The notes: generated from the letters alone by a model not told the origin. Positions 18,214 to 26,739 are shown, counted from the first letter of the stretch. The stretch is 64,000 nt of DNA from Aestuariibaculum sediminum (GCF_014596945.1 NZ_JACVXB010000001.1:804314-868313); one strand, 5' to 3'. Made by a program: numbers and translations.

Positions 18214-19140
18214 ATGAACTTCTTCTACATTCCCGTCGTTATACTCGTTGCTTTTATTTTTATTTCCTTTGTATTTACCGTAAAACAACAAACCGCTGCT
18301 ATTATTGAGCGCTTTGGAAAATTTCAGAGCATTCGCCATTCTGGGTTTCAGTTAAAAATTCCGCTTATTGATAGAATTGCGGGCAGACTTAGTTTAAAAA
18401 TTCAGCAATTAGATGTTATTGTAGAAACGAAAACTTTAGATGATGTTTTTGTTCGCTTAAAAGTTTCGGTGCAGTATAAAGTAATAAAAGATAAAGTTTA
18501 TGATGCCTTTTATAAACTTGATTATCCTCACGACCAAATAACCAGTTATGTTTTTGACGTGGTACGTGCCGAGGTACCCAAGATGAAACTCGATGACGTT
18601 TTCGTTAAAAAAGATGATATTGCCTTAGCTGTAAAAGCAGAATTAAATGACGCCATGTTAGATTATGGTTTCGATATTATAAAAACTTTAGTTACCGATA
18701 TTGACCCCGATGCACAGGTTAAAGCAGCCATGAATCGCATTAATGCTGCAGAACGTGAAAAAACAGCTGCACAATATGAAGGTGATGCGCAACGAATTTT
18801 AATTGTTGAAAAAGCCAAAGCGGAAGCCGAAAGTAAGCGTTTACAAGGTCAAGGTATTGCCGACCAACGTCGTGAAATAGCAAGGGGTTTAGAAGAATCG
18901 GTTGAAGTTTTAAACCGTGTTGGTATAAATAGTCAGGAGGCCTCCGCCCTTATTGTCGTGACACAACATTACGATACTTTACAATCGTTAGGAGAAGAAA
19001 CTAATAGTAATTTAATTTTACTACCAAATGCGCCACAGGCCGGAAGCAACATGCTTAACGACATGGTTGCCAGTTTTACCGCAAGCAACCAAATTGGAGA
19101 AGCCATGAAACAACAGAAAAATAAAAAAACTAACGATTAA
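18214..19140 (+). CDS. SPFH/Band 7 (stomatin-like) membrane protein
   Basis: Membrane-anchored scaffold protein of 308 residues. One N-terminal transmembrane helix (about residues 3-22) precedes an SPFH/PHB domain (about 25-190, AAIIERFGKFQSIRHSGFQL). A helical region with the typical repeated Ala/Glu pattern (AAEREKTAAQYEGDAQRILIVEKAKAEAES, split here only for naming) lies at about 175-215. Such proteins (stomatin/HflC/YbbK type) organise lipid microdomains and often control membrane proteases; no NfeD-like partner is encoded next to it. ATG at 18214; intrinsic terminator at 19146-19176. Confidence 0.9.
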   Translation: MNFFYIPVVILVAFIFISFVFTVKQQTAAIIERFGKFQSIRHSGFQLKIPLIDRIAGRLSLKIQQLDVIVETKTLDDVFVRLKVSVQYKVIKDKVYDAFYKLDYPHDQITSYVFDVVRAEVPKMKLDDVFVKKDDIALAVKAELNDAMLDYGFDIIKTLVTDIDPDAQVKAAMNRINAAEREKTAAQYEGDAQRILIVEKAKAEAESKRLQGQGIADQRREIARGLEESVEVLNRVGINSQEASALIVVTQHYDTLQSLGEETNSNLILLPNAPQAGSNMLNDMVASFTASNQIGEAMKQQKNKKTND

Positions 19141-19145
19141 TAAAA

Positions 19146-19176
19146 CAAAAAAGCCCTTCAATTGAAGGGCTTTTTA
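19146..19176. terminator. bidirectional intrinsic terminator
   Basis: Stem AAGCCCTTCAA / TTGAAGGGCTT with an A-run before and T-run after. It sits between the convergent SPFH gene and the triple-repeat protein gene. Confidence 0.93.
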
Positions 19177-19202
19177 TCTAGTTTTCAATTATGAAGTAAC
19201 TA

Positions 19203-19532
19203 CTAATTACTTGCTGTATAAATACGAGCTTCTTTGTCCTTTTTACCAGGTTTGTAATTTTTATATGCAGGTCCCATTAACTCAGATCTTTCATGACCTG
19301 TAGCTACCTTTGTATATTCTGCATCGGATTCCTTTTTCCAAACTTTTCTGTTTTTATAAGCAGGTCCTGTTAAATTAGACTTTGTTTCGCTTGTAAAAGC
19401 AGGTTTGGCTTCAGTTTTATGTTTCCAAGGTTTATAATTTTTATATGCTGGACCTTTTAAATCGCTTCTATCTTGAGAAAATGCACTAAAAGATACAAAC
19501 ACAAAAGCAAGGATAAATAATAGATTTTTCAT
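19203..19532 (-). CDS. small exported protein with three GPAYKN(Y/R)K repeats
   Basis: Protein of 109 residues. A signal peptide (MKNLLFILAFVFVSFSAFSQ) is followed by three near-tandem repeats of about 31 residues, each with the core GPAYKNxKxxK: GPAYKNYKPWKHK (about 27-39), GPAYKNRKVWKKE (about 56-68) and GPAYKNYKPGKKD (about 86-98), each preceded by (R)S(D/N/E)L. The mature part is strongly basic. Related small proteins appear to be widespread in Flavobacteriaceae, but I know of no function; a cell-wall, nucleic-acid or polyanion-binding role would fit the charge. A -7-like box (TAACTTTG, minus strand) is at 19554-19561, 22 bp upstream of the ATG. It lies immediately downstream of the two-component system genes but is not obviously in the same transcript. 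Confidence 0.85.
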   Translation of the reverse strand: MKNLLFILAFVFVSFSAFSQDRSDLKGPAYKNYKPWKHKTEAKPAFTSETKSNLTGPAYKNRKVWKKESDAEYTKVATGHERSELMGPAYKNYKPGKKDKEARIYTASN

Positions 19533-19633
19533 GATATATGTATTTTGTTTTTACAAAGTTACATGCAAAACCTATGTTTTTGAGATATGCGAAATCACGG
19601 AATTTTAATCCGTATAAATACGGATAAATGACC

Positions 19634-20266
19634 TTAAATTAAATTTAATTGCGTGGCTTTTTTAATTAATTCGGCGGTATTTTTTACTTCCAGTTTCTTT
19701 AAAATGTTAGCCCGATGTGTTTCAATCGTTCGGCTACTTACAAATAATTGCGATGCTATTACTTTTGTTGTCAACCCTTCGGCTATTAACCCCAACACTT
19801 CTTTTTCTTTTTTTGATAAAATATTTTCACTTACCTTTTGATCAGACATAAAATTGATCATTTTTTCAGCAATTGTCGGACTAAAATATTTTTTACCCTT
19901 ATTTACAATTCTAATAACCTTAATAAGCTCGTCCTGGTCTGTATTCTTCAATAAATAGCCATATGCGCCACTTTTTGCACATTTTGCTATATAGTTACCA
20001 TCATCATGCATAGAAATGATTACAGGCTTTATTTTAGAGTTTAAGCTTTTTAGTTGCTTTAATACTTCAAATCCATCCATATTTGGCATGGTAATATCTA
20101 ATAATACAATATCAATTTCTGGATGTTCCTTAATAACCTCAAAAAAGGCATTTCCGTCGGCAACACTTTTAATGATATTAACATCGTCATATTTCTTTAA
20201 CAACTCGGTTAAACCATTTCTAAATAGTTCGTGATCGTCTGCTATAATAAGATTAATTGGAATCAT
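19634..20266 (-). CDS. NarL/FixJ-family response regulator
   Basis: DNA-binding response regulator of 210 residues. The receiver domain (about 3-120) has the acidic pair D10/D11, the phospho-acceptor D57 in LLDITMPNMDGFEV and the conserved Lys near residue 107 (YLLKNTD). The C-terminal LuxR-type helix-turn-helix (about 145-208) contains LSKKEKEVLGLIAEGLTTK and SSRTIETHRANILKKL. It overlaps the 3' end of the histidine kinase gene by 14 bp, so the two form a cognate, translationally coupled pair. Targets unknown. Confidence 0.95.
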   Translation of the reverse strand: MIPINLIIADDHELFRNGLTELLKKYDDVNIIKSVADGNAFFEVIKEHPEIDIVLLDITMPNMDGFEVLKQLKSLNSKIKPVIISMHDDGNYIAKCAKSGAYGYLLKNTDQDELIKVIRIVNKGKKYFSPTIAEKMINFMSDQKVSENILSKKEKEVLGLIAEGLTTKVIASQLFVSSRTIETHRANILKKLEVKNTAELIKKATQLNLI

Positions 20267-21911
20267 AATTTACGGGAAGTTCTATTTCAAATGTTGTTTC
20301 TCCTTTCTGGGAATTTATATCTATTTTACCGTTACATATTTCAACGCGTTCCTTAATATTAATTATACCTGAACCTAATTTTACGGTTTCCATATTGAAA
20401 CCAATACCATCATCGAAATAAAAAAAGGAAATAAAATTTTCAAACTCCGACAAGGATAATCTTATATGTTTGGCTTGTGCATGTTTTAGACTATTATTTA
20501 TCAATTCCTGTCCTATTCGAAATAAATTAATAGCTTGATTTTTTGTTATTCTACTTTCTTCTGCATTCGTTAAATCTTCAAATACGATATCAATATCAGA
20601 AGATTGTTTAACATTTTCTACGAAATTACGCAAAGCGGCACCAACACCAAAATCATCAATAGTTGATGGCATTAAATCGTTAGACATTAATCGGATTTCC
20701 GAAATCGTTGCATCCAACAATTTAATCATTTCCTTTCGCTTTTTTTTATTCTCAATTCTATTTTCAACATAAAATTTTAAAGAGGTTAATAACGGACCTA
20801 TACCATCGTGCAACTCTCGTGATAGTCTACGCCTTTCGTTTTCCAATCCATCAACCATTAATCGTTTTGTATTGATGCGATTTCTATTTTCGTTATTCCT
20901 AAATTCAATAAGCTTATCACGCATTTTTAATAAACTTATCCCCAATACATCGTTATCTCCTTTTGGGGTATACTCCGCATTTAAATTCATTTCCCCAATT
21001 TCTTTAGAAAAGGTAACAGCTCCCTGTAATGCCTTTTTTAAATTATCTAATGCATTAAACATTTCCCTGATTTCAATAGAATTTTTATTGAAACCTTTGC
21101 TTTTATGATAATTTCCAGAAGCCATAATTTTTAGACTTCTTTGCATATTTATAATTGGTGCCGTGATATAACGTGTAATAAAAAGTGATAAAATAACAGC
21201 TATAACCATGGTAACGATAATTAAACCAATAAGCCGAGTTTTTAATTTTTGTAAAGGAGCTATTACCTCGCTCCTATCAATTTCAGAAAGTATAGCTAAG
21301 TTTAAATGTGATATAGAAATTGGCCCGTATACACTATAAACTTCGACGCCTCGGTAATCTTTAATTACAGCTCTGCCTTCATTTCCAGATAAACCTTCTT
21401 TAACGCCTTTTGTGTCTACTGTAATTTGAGTAGGCATTTTATCTGGCCAAAATCTGGAAGGCGAACGCATGGTGTAATTTGCACCTACCAAATAAGATTC
21501 TCCGGTATTTCCCATGCCTGTCCGCTCTAGTAAAATGGACTTTAATTTATTATAATCAATTTGTTTTATAAACCTTTTTTCATTTTCACTTTTTATTAAT
21601 CCAATGACAGGTTCACCAGATTGATCGTATTCGGATAAATCGTAAATACCAGATTTGAAATTCTGTGGAATTTTTTGTGTTGACATTAACACAGAATCTT
21701 CTGGAACCCCGTCTTTTTTAAACGTATTCCATTCATTTTGAATTAATTTTTCAATCTGAACTTTTTTTAACGTTTTTATAGAATTTAACTGAAGTAAAAT
21801 GCGGTCCTCTATAACCTTTGAAAACTCATTATAAAAGGTGATGGATAATATTAAAACCACTATAAAAATTAAGCTATTAACGATAACAACTATAAGGGTT
21901 TTAATGCGCAT
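20253..21911 (-). CDS. sensor histidine kinase (Cache-HAMP-HisKA_3)
   Basis: Membrane sensor of 552 residues from ATG 21911; a TTG at 21953 would only add a poorly supported 14-residue extension ahead of the first membrane helix. Transmembrane helices at about 5-27 and 226-246 enclose a periplasmic Cache-like domain (with GNTGESYLVGANYTMRSPSR). HAMP follows (about 247-300), then a HisKA_3 dimerisation domain with phospho-His about residue 368 (RRRLSRELHDGIGPLLTSL), and a HATPase_c domain (N box ELINNSLKHAQ, DDGIGF, GSGIINIKER). Cache domains commonly bind small ligands directly. It phosphorylates the overlapping NarL-type regulator by family analogy. Confidence 0.93.
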   Translation of the reverse strand: MRIKTLIVVIVNSLIFIVVLILSITFYNEFSKVIEDRILLQLNSIKTLKKVQIEKLIQNEWNTFKKDGVPEDSVLMSTQKIPQNFKSGIYDLSEYDQSGEPVIGLIKSENEKRFIKQIDYNKLKSILLERTGMGNTGESYLVGANYTMRSPSRFWPDKMPTQITVDTKGVKEGLSGNEGRAVIKDYRGVEVYSVYGPISISHLNLAILSEIDRSEVIAPLQKLKTRLIGLIIVTMVIAVILSLFITRYITAPIINMQRSLKIMASGNYHKSKGFNKNSIEIREMFNALDNLKKALQGAVTFSKEIGEMNLNAEYTPKGDNDVLGISLLKMRDKLIEFRNNENRNRINTKRLMVDGLENERRRLSRELHDGIGPLLTSLKFYVENRIENKKKRKEMIKLLDATISEIRLMSNDLMPSTIDDFGVGAALRNFVENVKQSSDIDIVFEDLTNAEESRITKNQAINLFRIGQELINNSLKHAQAKHIRLSLSEFENFISFFYFDDGIGFNMETVKLGSGIINIKERVEICNGKIDINSQKGETTFEIELPVNYDSN

Positions 21912-22038
21912 AATTAAAATGAAATGAGATAAAAATTGATTAACATTATACAAATACCACTGTATACACGATGAAGTACTAATCTAAGCATTATTTTTGA
22001 ACGTTGTTTTACTAAACATATCTTTGATGTGATAATTT

Positions 22039-22389
22039 CTATTTATCGAATGTAATTTTCAGCTTTGCTTCCGTTTTATAAACAATCAAAAACACCCACA
22101 AAAGGTTAGTAAACATAACTATTCCAAGAGATAGAAGGTGATTTCGTTCATCGATAAAAAACCCTACTATCGATGTGAAAAATAAAATTAATGAATATTT
22201 TATCATATTCTCTGCTCCACATTTCTGTGCAAAATCCCATTTTTCCTGACTTTCCATTGCTCGTTTTGTTCGATATCCATACCACCAATTAATGTCTTTT
22301 GGAGGATATTTTTTTAAAATTGCTCCGGCAATTAATCCAACAGAACCCGTCAGGATACTTGTAAATATTATGATAAAATTGAACGTCAT
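22039..22389 (-). CDS. SdpI family membrane protein
   Basis: Integral membrane protein of 116 residues with about three transmembrane helices (about 4-25, 63-79 and 84-105). The family signature NWWYGYRTKRAMESQEKWDFAQ lies in the first loop. In Bacillus, SdpI gives immunity to the SdpC toxin; in Bacteroidota short SdpI-like proteins are common with no toxin nearby, and none is seen here. The gene is 15 bp upstream of the 3' end region of the oxidoreductase gene on the opposite side in map order, and may be co-transcribed with it. Confidence 0.85.
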   Translation of the reverse strand: MTFNFIIIFTSILTGSVGLIAGAILKKYPPKDINWWYGYRTKRAMESQEKWDFAQKCGAENMIKYSLILFFTSIVGFFIDERNHLLSLGIVMFTNLLWVFLIVYKTEAKLKITFDK

Positions 22390-22404
22390 AATTATGGATG
22401 ATGA

Positions 22405-23322
22405 TTATAAGATATCAATAGTCACATTTCCTCTTTTTCGCCCTTGGTCAACATACGCATGTGCTTTTACTATATCATTAAGCTTAAAGGTTTTATCTAT
22501 AAAAGGTTTTAACTGCCCGTTCTCGGCCATTTTTTTTATAAGTTTAAGGTGTTCATCTTTCTCTTTGGTTAGCATTTTTACAGAAATAAATACTCCGTTT
22601 GTTTTCAACACCTTCTTTGCTTTTGATTTTGTAGTTTTTCCAACAGCATCAAAAACTATATCGAATTTTTCAACGCCTTTAGAATAGTCCTCCTTTTTAT
22701 AATCTAATAAACCTGAAGCTCCTAATGATCTTACCATATCAAAATTGGAAGCACTGCAAACACCTTTTACCGAGGCACCTTTCTGATTTGCGATTTGAAC
22801 AGCATAGCTTCCAACACTTCCCGATGCACCATAAACTAAAACGTTTTGTTCTTTTTTTAAATTAGCTTTCTCCAAAAGGTATATAGCCGCCATTGCTCCA
22901 ACAGGTAATGCCGCAGCTTCATGAAAACTCAAGTTTTTAGGCATTAAATCAACTACACCGTGTTTCCATTTTTGTGGTAAACATATATATTCAGCATACG
23001 AACCTGTTTTTAACATTGTAGTGGTTCCAAATACACAATCTCCAACATTAAATCTAGTTATACTATTTCCAGTTTCTTCAACAATTCCTGCCAATTCATG
23101 TCCTAAAATTTTTTTCTTAGGTTTGAAAAGTCCGAAAATTAATCTTGCAGGAAGCCAAAATATCCAAGGGAAATCAAAACTTCTTAGTCTAACATCTCCT
23201 GTAGTTACGGTAGCTGCATGTATTTTTACCAGAATTTCTTCATCTTTAGGTTTGGGCTTTTCGATATCCTTTAGTTTAAGGACTTCTGGTGGCCCATATT
23301 TTTCATGAACTACTGCTTTCAT
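22405..23322 (-). CDS. NAD(P)-dependent medium-chain alcohol dehydrogenase / quinone reductase-like protein
   Basis: Cytoplasmic oxidoreductase of 305 residues. The N-terminal GroES-like domain (about 1-120) starts MKAVVHEKYGPPEVLKLKDI, as usual in MDR enzymes. The Rossmann domain (about 125-260) has VLVYGASGSVGSYAVQIA as its nucleotide-binding motif. The structural zinc cysteines are missing and the chain is short, which points to the zinc-free quinone reductase/reticulon-4-interacting-like branch. ATG start at 23322. The substrate cannot be inferred. The SdpI gene follows after 15 bp. Confidence 0.9.
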   Translation of the reverse strand: MKAVVHEKYGPPEVLKLKDIEKPKPKDEEILVKIHAATVTTGDVRLRSFDFPWIFWLPARLIFGLFKPKKKILGHELAGIVEETGNSITRFNVGDCVFGTTTMLKTGSYAEYICLPQKWKHGVVDLMPKNLSFHEAAALPVGAMAAIYLLEKANLKKEQNVLVYGASGSVGSYAVQIANQKGASVKGVCSASNFDMVRSLGASGLLDYKKEDYSKGVEKFDIVFDAVGKTTKSKAKKVLKTNGVFISVKMLTKEKDEHLKLIKKMAENGQLKPFIDKTFKLNDIVKAHAYVDQGRKRGNVTIDIL

Positions 23323-23440
23323 AGTTAATTTTTAGAAATTGTTGAACTATTTAAATGTTACCAATATCAGAATTAATAAAAAATTTCTGTTGTTCATGTG
23401 GTTAAAATTATTATTTCTTTTGCGTTTGGTCACAATGAAT

Positions 23441-23570
23441 GGCAACGGTTGGTGCATGTTTAGTTACGAGTCTCGCACAACTAATTTAACAAAAGGAAAC
23501 TGACCCTTAGAGAAATCCAAAGGATTTTCCGAGTAACAAAGAACCAAGCAATTAATTATACACGTTATGG
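23441..23570. repeat. structured attC-like intergenic element
   Basis: About 130 bp of non-coding DNA downstream of the orphan lipoprotein gene. On the minus strand it starts with CCATAACGTGTATAATTAAT and ends with CATGCACCAACCGTTGCC; the termini are partly inverted copies of each other (AACG-TGT vs GGCAACGGTTGGT on the other strand). Inside are a hairpin AAATCC-AAA-GGATTT (23513-23527) and a hairpin TTAGTT-CGAG-T-CTCG-AACTAA (23460-23484). I recognise the same words from intergenic elements of other Flavobacteriaceae genomes from memory, so this looks like one copy of a dispersed family. It resembles an integron attC site in shape, but a matching integrase is not seen here. Confidence 0.65.
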
Positions 23571-23588
23571 ACAATCGTATTTATTTTT

Positions 23589-24284
23589 TTAATAAACTAT
23601 TTCGGTTATTATTAATCGTTTTATGAAATAGTCGTTTAAATCAACTTTTGATTCCAGCATTCGCTCAGCAAAAATATCAGGATTAATTTTTCCAGCAGCG
23701 TCACGTATTTTAATATATTCCGTTAGAAAATCCGATTTATTTGATATTGCGTTTAATGCCCTCGAATAGCTTCCATCATAATTTATATCACTCCAATTTT
23801 TTCGAGATTCGACTAGTATTGAATCTTCATCGATAGGTTCTTTGTATCGAAAATCTGATACTGATGTTTCATATCTAAATGTTCCGTCTGACTTTAAATG
23901 TTTTCGTCGGATATTTAACGTCGCATCACTGTTTTTGTAGAAAGTCAGTTTTTTAGGGTCACTTTCAATCCAAATAGAATCTGGAACGCTGTAAATTTCT
24001 AATCTTAATGTGCTTCTTTTTAAATATTCCCTGCTGTTTTCAGAAATGTTTTGACGATACTCCGTCTTTCCTTTAGATAATTCCGCTAAGAATTGATTGT
24101 AAGCCTTTTTTATGCCTATATTAGGGTATTGTCTTTTTAAAAAGTCAGATTCAAAGTCATTCACAAGACAAGTTAGTGTTGCGCTGTTTTCTTTTCCTAA
24201 AATCTTTTCAAATTCCGTTATTTCTTTTTGGTTTGAACAACTAAGAGTTAGATGTAAAATTATAATTAGATTGATGTATCTCAT
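23589..24284 (-). CDS. lipoprotein of unknown function
   Basis: Protein of 231 residues. The signal peptide ends in a lipobox (LTLSC, Cys16). The mature part is charged, mixed alpha/beta and has no motif I recognise; a Trp/Asn-rich stretch (NWSDINYDGSYSRALNAI) is the most notable. It is not in an operon: there is 155 bp to the next gene upstream, and the attC-like element at 23441-23570 follows 19 bp after the stop. The gene-plus-element arrangement is what a cassette would look like, so recent acquisition is possible. Confidence 0.75.
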   Translation of the reverse strand: MRYINLIIILHLTLSCSNQKEITEFEKILGKENSATLTCLVNDFESDFLKRQYPNIGIKKAYNQFLAELSKGKTEYRQNISENSREYLKRSTLRLEIYSVPDSIWIESDPKKLTFYKNSDATLNIRRKHLKSDGTFRYETSVSDFRYKEPIDEDSILVESRKNWSDINYDGSYSRALNAISNKSDFLTEYIKIRDAAGKINPDIFAERMLESKVDLNDYFIKRLIITEIVY

Positions 24285-24439
24285 TCTTCTGATTCATGTT
24301 TCCCTCTAAGATATAAGAGTATTACTTAAAGTACAAATTCAAACTGTAATAAATTATTTATAAAATCGTAAGCTATTTTTTTTTATAAGACATTGATCTC
24401 TAAATTTTTCTATATTAGAATAACGTGACGTATTACTAT

Positions 24440-24667
24440 TTATGAAGAAGCGATAATACCTTTTTCCAGTTTATAATTATGAAGAATAGATTTTAAAGTA
24501 TCTAAATAATTCTGCATGGATTCGATGTCTAAATCCAACTTAGGACTCATAGTATTGGTTAAAGTAACCGGATTTTCATCTAAATGCTGATAAAGTTCGG
24601 GATAATCAGTTTCTATATAACGTATAAGATGCGATATTTTGGATAGTGTTTTGGTTAAAGGTTTCAT
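24440..24667 (-). CDS. small conserved-looking protein of unknown function
   Basis: Protein of 75 residues, helical, cytoplasmic (no signal peptide). It begins MKPLTKTLSKISHLIRYIET and has a central NPVTLTN segment, then a helix with DLDIESMQNYLDTLKSILHNY. I recall similar 70-80-residue proteins in other Flavobacteriaceae but no assigned role. It follows the acyltransferase-like gene's promoter side by 70 bp, on the same strand. Coding nature is supported by its codon usage and clean ATG start; still, short length leaves some doubt. Confidence 0.65.
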   Translation of the reverse strand: MKPLTKTLSKISHLIRYIETDYPELYQHLDENPVTLTNTMSPKLDLDIESMQNYLDTLKSILHNYKLEKGIIASS

Positions 24668-24737
24668 ATTATTATAAAATTAATTAAAGACTTCCTTAAT
24701 ATATTAATTTTTAAGCGTTTATAAAAGGATTTTAACA

Positions 24738-25886
24738 CTACTTAAAAGGATGTCTTGCTTCCCATTGCTGATTAGGATTCATTAATTTAAAAACCTGTTT
24801 TAAAACAGCGTTTAATAAACCATTGGTGTGTTTTAAGTACATAACCATTGGTTTAGCCTCTGCGCCTACCGAACTTTTAATCTCCATTGCAGTTCGCGCA
24901 TAAACTATATTTAAAAACCTATTATTTATACCAAACTCAGCCATATCGTAAAGCATATTTAAATACAACTGATTTTCATATTGGTGCTCGGCGTCGTACC
25001 CTAAAAAATAAGTTTCTAAATCCTTATCGTTTAAAATTAGGGTATAAAACCCAATAAGCTGATCATTTAAATAATAACCAAAAACCTTAAATCTATTATT
25101 TAGCTGAAGTTTTAATTGATAAAAATGATTTTTTGGCAGTATAAACGTATTGAATTTAGCATTATTAGACACATTTAAATACAAGGAATACAGCTTATCC
25201 TGAAGGTGATTAATATCGTGTAAGTCAAGCTCTTTTGTTAATACCCCATTACGCTTCTTTCTAGCCCGTTTGTATCGAGCTCTATATTTCTTATTTAACG
25301 ACGACAAATAATCATTAAACGATTCCCAACTTTTAGACACTCCCATAATCATATTAGGTTGCACCTTTACTTTATGTAAGTTATGCAGGTTAAAAAATTG
25401 ATGCTCATTATTTATAGCATCATCTAGAAAATAATCCTTAAATACCAAAGCACGTATTTTTTTATTTTCATTGGTAAATATGCTTTTTTCCAGATCTTCT
25501 AAGGCTTCAAAAACGGTATTTAAAAATACATCACTTCTTATCAAGGCTCCATCAAAATAGATACCGTGCTGACCAGTATGCATTAAATTTCCAACCACTA
25601 AAAGGTTACCTTTTAAAATTTTTGAAACCTGATTTTTAAAAAAATCCTTAGCACAGGAAACTTGAGTGGTTCTAAACATATCTTTTAAGTACAGCTTCAC
25701 ACGCTGTACAATAGCAACACCTGCTAATTCATTGTCTTTAAAAACACCTATATAATAAAACTTAATATTATCGGGCGAGGCATGCTCTAATGCTTTTAAA
25801 TATTGAGATTGAAGAAAAATATCGTGCGAAACAAACGAATTCCATGAATCGGGTAAATGCGTAACATCGCTATATATTTTATACAT
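24738..25886 (-). CDS. GNAT/FemAB-like acyltransferase-fold protein
   Basis: Protein of 382 residues from ATG 25886; the TTG three codons earlier is less likely. Two GNAT-like halves are suggested, as in FemAB/BioF2-like proteins: the first contains YYIGVFKDNELAGVAIVQ, the second FKVFGYYLNDQLIGFYTLIL. A strongly basic central segment (KKYRARYKRARKKRNG) may bind RNA or acidic partners. The C-terminal part (LGYDAEHQYENQLYLNMLYD) matches the acceptor-side pattern of peptidoglycan- or lipid-modifying acyltransferases. No substrate can be named. It is followed by a small protein gene and preceded by a terminator of the DUF1761 gene. Confidence 0.75.
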   Translation of the reverse strand: MYKIYSDVTHLPDSWNSFVSHDIFLQSQYLKALEHASPDNIKFYYIGVFKDNELAGVAIVQRVKLYLKDMFRTTQVSCAKDFFKNQVSKILKGNLLVVGNLMHTGQHGIYFDGALIRSDVFLNTVFEALEDLEKSIFTNENKKIRALVFKDYFLDDAINNEHQFFNLHNLHKVKVQPNMIMGVSKSWESFNDYLSSLNKKYRARYKRARKKRNGVLTKELDLHDINHLQDKLYSLYLNVSNNAKFNTFILPKNHFYQLKLQLNNRFKVFGYYLNDQLIGFYTLILNDKDLETYFLGYDAEHQYENQLYLNMLYDMAEFGINNRFLNIVYARTAMEIKSSVGAEAKPMVMYLKHTNGLLNAVLKQVFKLMNPNQQWEARHPFK

Positions 25887-25903
25887 ATGCTCCAAAGAAA
25901 ATA

Positions 25904-25932
25904 AAAAAGACTGAAGTTGTTTCCTTCAGTCT
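25904..25932 (-). terminator. intrinsic terminator of the DUF1761 gene
   Basis: On the minus strand the stem AGACTGAAG / CTTCAGTCT is followed by a T-run. It lies 27 bp after the DUF1761 stop and directly before the acyltransferase-like gene. Confidence 0.9.
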
Positions 25933-25958
25933 CTATATAATTTTAAAAATTACAAAAA

Positions 25959-26441
25959 TTATTGCCAAGCACAAATTATACCACCCATAATAGCTAATGT
26001 TACAATCCAGTAACCCGCATTGACAACTATATATTTTCCACTTTTACGTTCAAAAAGGGCATTAGTACCCAGAATTGGGAGCGCAACAAAAATACCTGCT
26101 ATGACTCCGTGTAAAGCTCCATGACCAAAAGTTCTGTGAGCCGTACCGTAGTCTTCCATAAATGCATGAAATGAGGGTAAAGCATTATCTATATCGCCAC
26201 CAACCATGCTTATTGCTCCTGTTTGGTGAATGGTAAAAACCTGAAGTGCGAAGGCTAATAAAAAAGCAAAAAATAGTGCTAAACCAAAAATAACGCCCAT
26301 GTTTGCGCCTTTCATTTTTTCGTCAGTCATGTCGGCAGCCTTCATCCAAGTAGTACCAAAAACTTTAGGATTATACCAAATTGATCCTACGACCAAGGCC
26401 GAAATTGCAGCAACAAGAATTGCTAATACATTAAATTCCAT
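25959..26441 (-). CDS. DUF1761 family membrane protein
   Basis: Integral membrane protein of 160 residues with four predicted transmembrane helices (about 4-22, 49-70, 103-125 and 136-157). The start NVLAILVAAISALVVGSIWY and the motif GSIWYNPKVFG are the DUF1761 signature; a His-rich loop (TAHRTFGHGALHG) precedes the third helix. The family has no known function. It is monocistronic with its own terminator. Confidence 0.9.
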   Translation of the reverse strand: MEFNVLAILVAAISALVVGSIWYNPKVFGTTWMKAADMTDEKMKGANMGVIFGLALFFAFLLAFALQVFTIHQTGAISMVGGDIDNALPSFHAFMEDYGTAHRTFGHGALHGVIAGIFVALPILGTNALFERKSGKYIVVNAGYWIVTLAIMGGIICAWQ

Positions 26442-26548
26442 GATTAATTAGTTATAGTTAGATACTCTAAATATAGCTAAAATAATCTTGAGTTTGTTAA
26501 GTCCGTTTTTAAAATAAAATCTTAAGCGGTTCAAAATTTAAAAGACGA

Positions 26549-26735
26549 AAGTCATTTGGAAAACAACAATACATTCAAGGTTATCTAAACTTAAATTATT
26601 TATTTTACATTGTACTCCAAATGACTTATAATTTTGCAAAAGCGAAAGCAGCGGTAACTTTTGTAAAATTGGTATCGAGAACCTAATTTTACAAAACTAT
26701 AGCGTATAGCGCGATGGCTTGCCATTTGCCTTTGA
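26549..26735. repeat. intergenic repeat element, copy downstream of glnS
   Basis: The 298-bp gap between glnS and the DUF1761 gene holds structured repeats and no gene. A 12-bp perfect inverted repeat AAGTCATTTGGA / TCCAAATGACTT lies at 26549-26560 and 26616-26627. A long hairpin TTTTGTAAAATTGGT / ACC-t-AATTTTACAAAA spans 26659-26696, with GAGAACC in the loop region. The block ending GGCTTGCCATTTGCCTTT (about 26686-26735) recurs, about 83 percent alike by eye, at 31551-31597, again right after a minus-strand gene. Confidence 0.75.
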
Positions 26736-26739
26736 AACA

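Noticed and set aside
22039-22389. SdpI as immunity part of a toxin system
   Set aside because: No SdpC-like toxin or SdpA/B gene nearby; short SdpI proteins are common without toxins.
22292-22687. 131-codon plus-strand ORF over SdpI and oxidoreductase genes
   Set aside because: Antisense shadow overlapping two well-supported genes.
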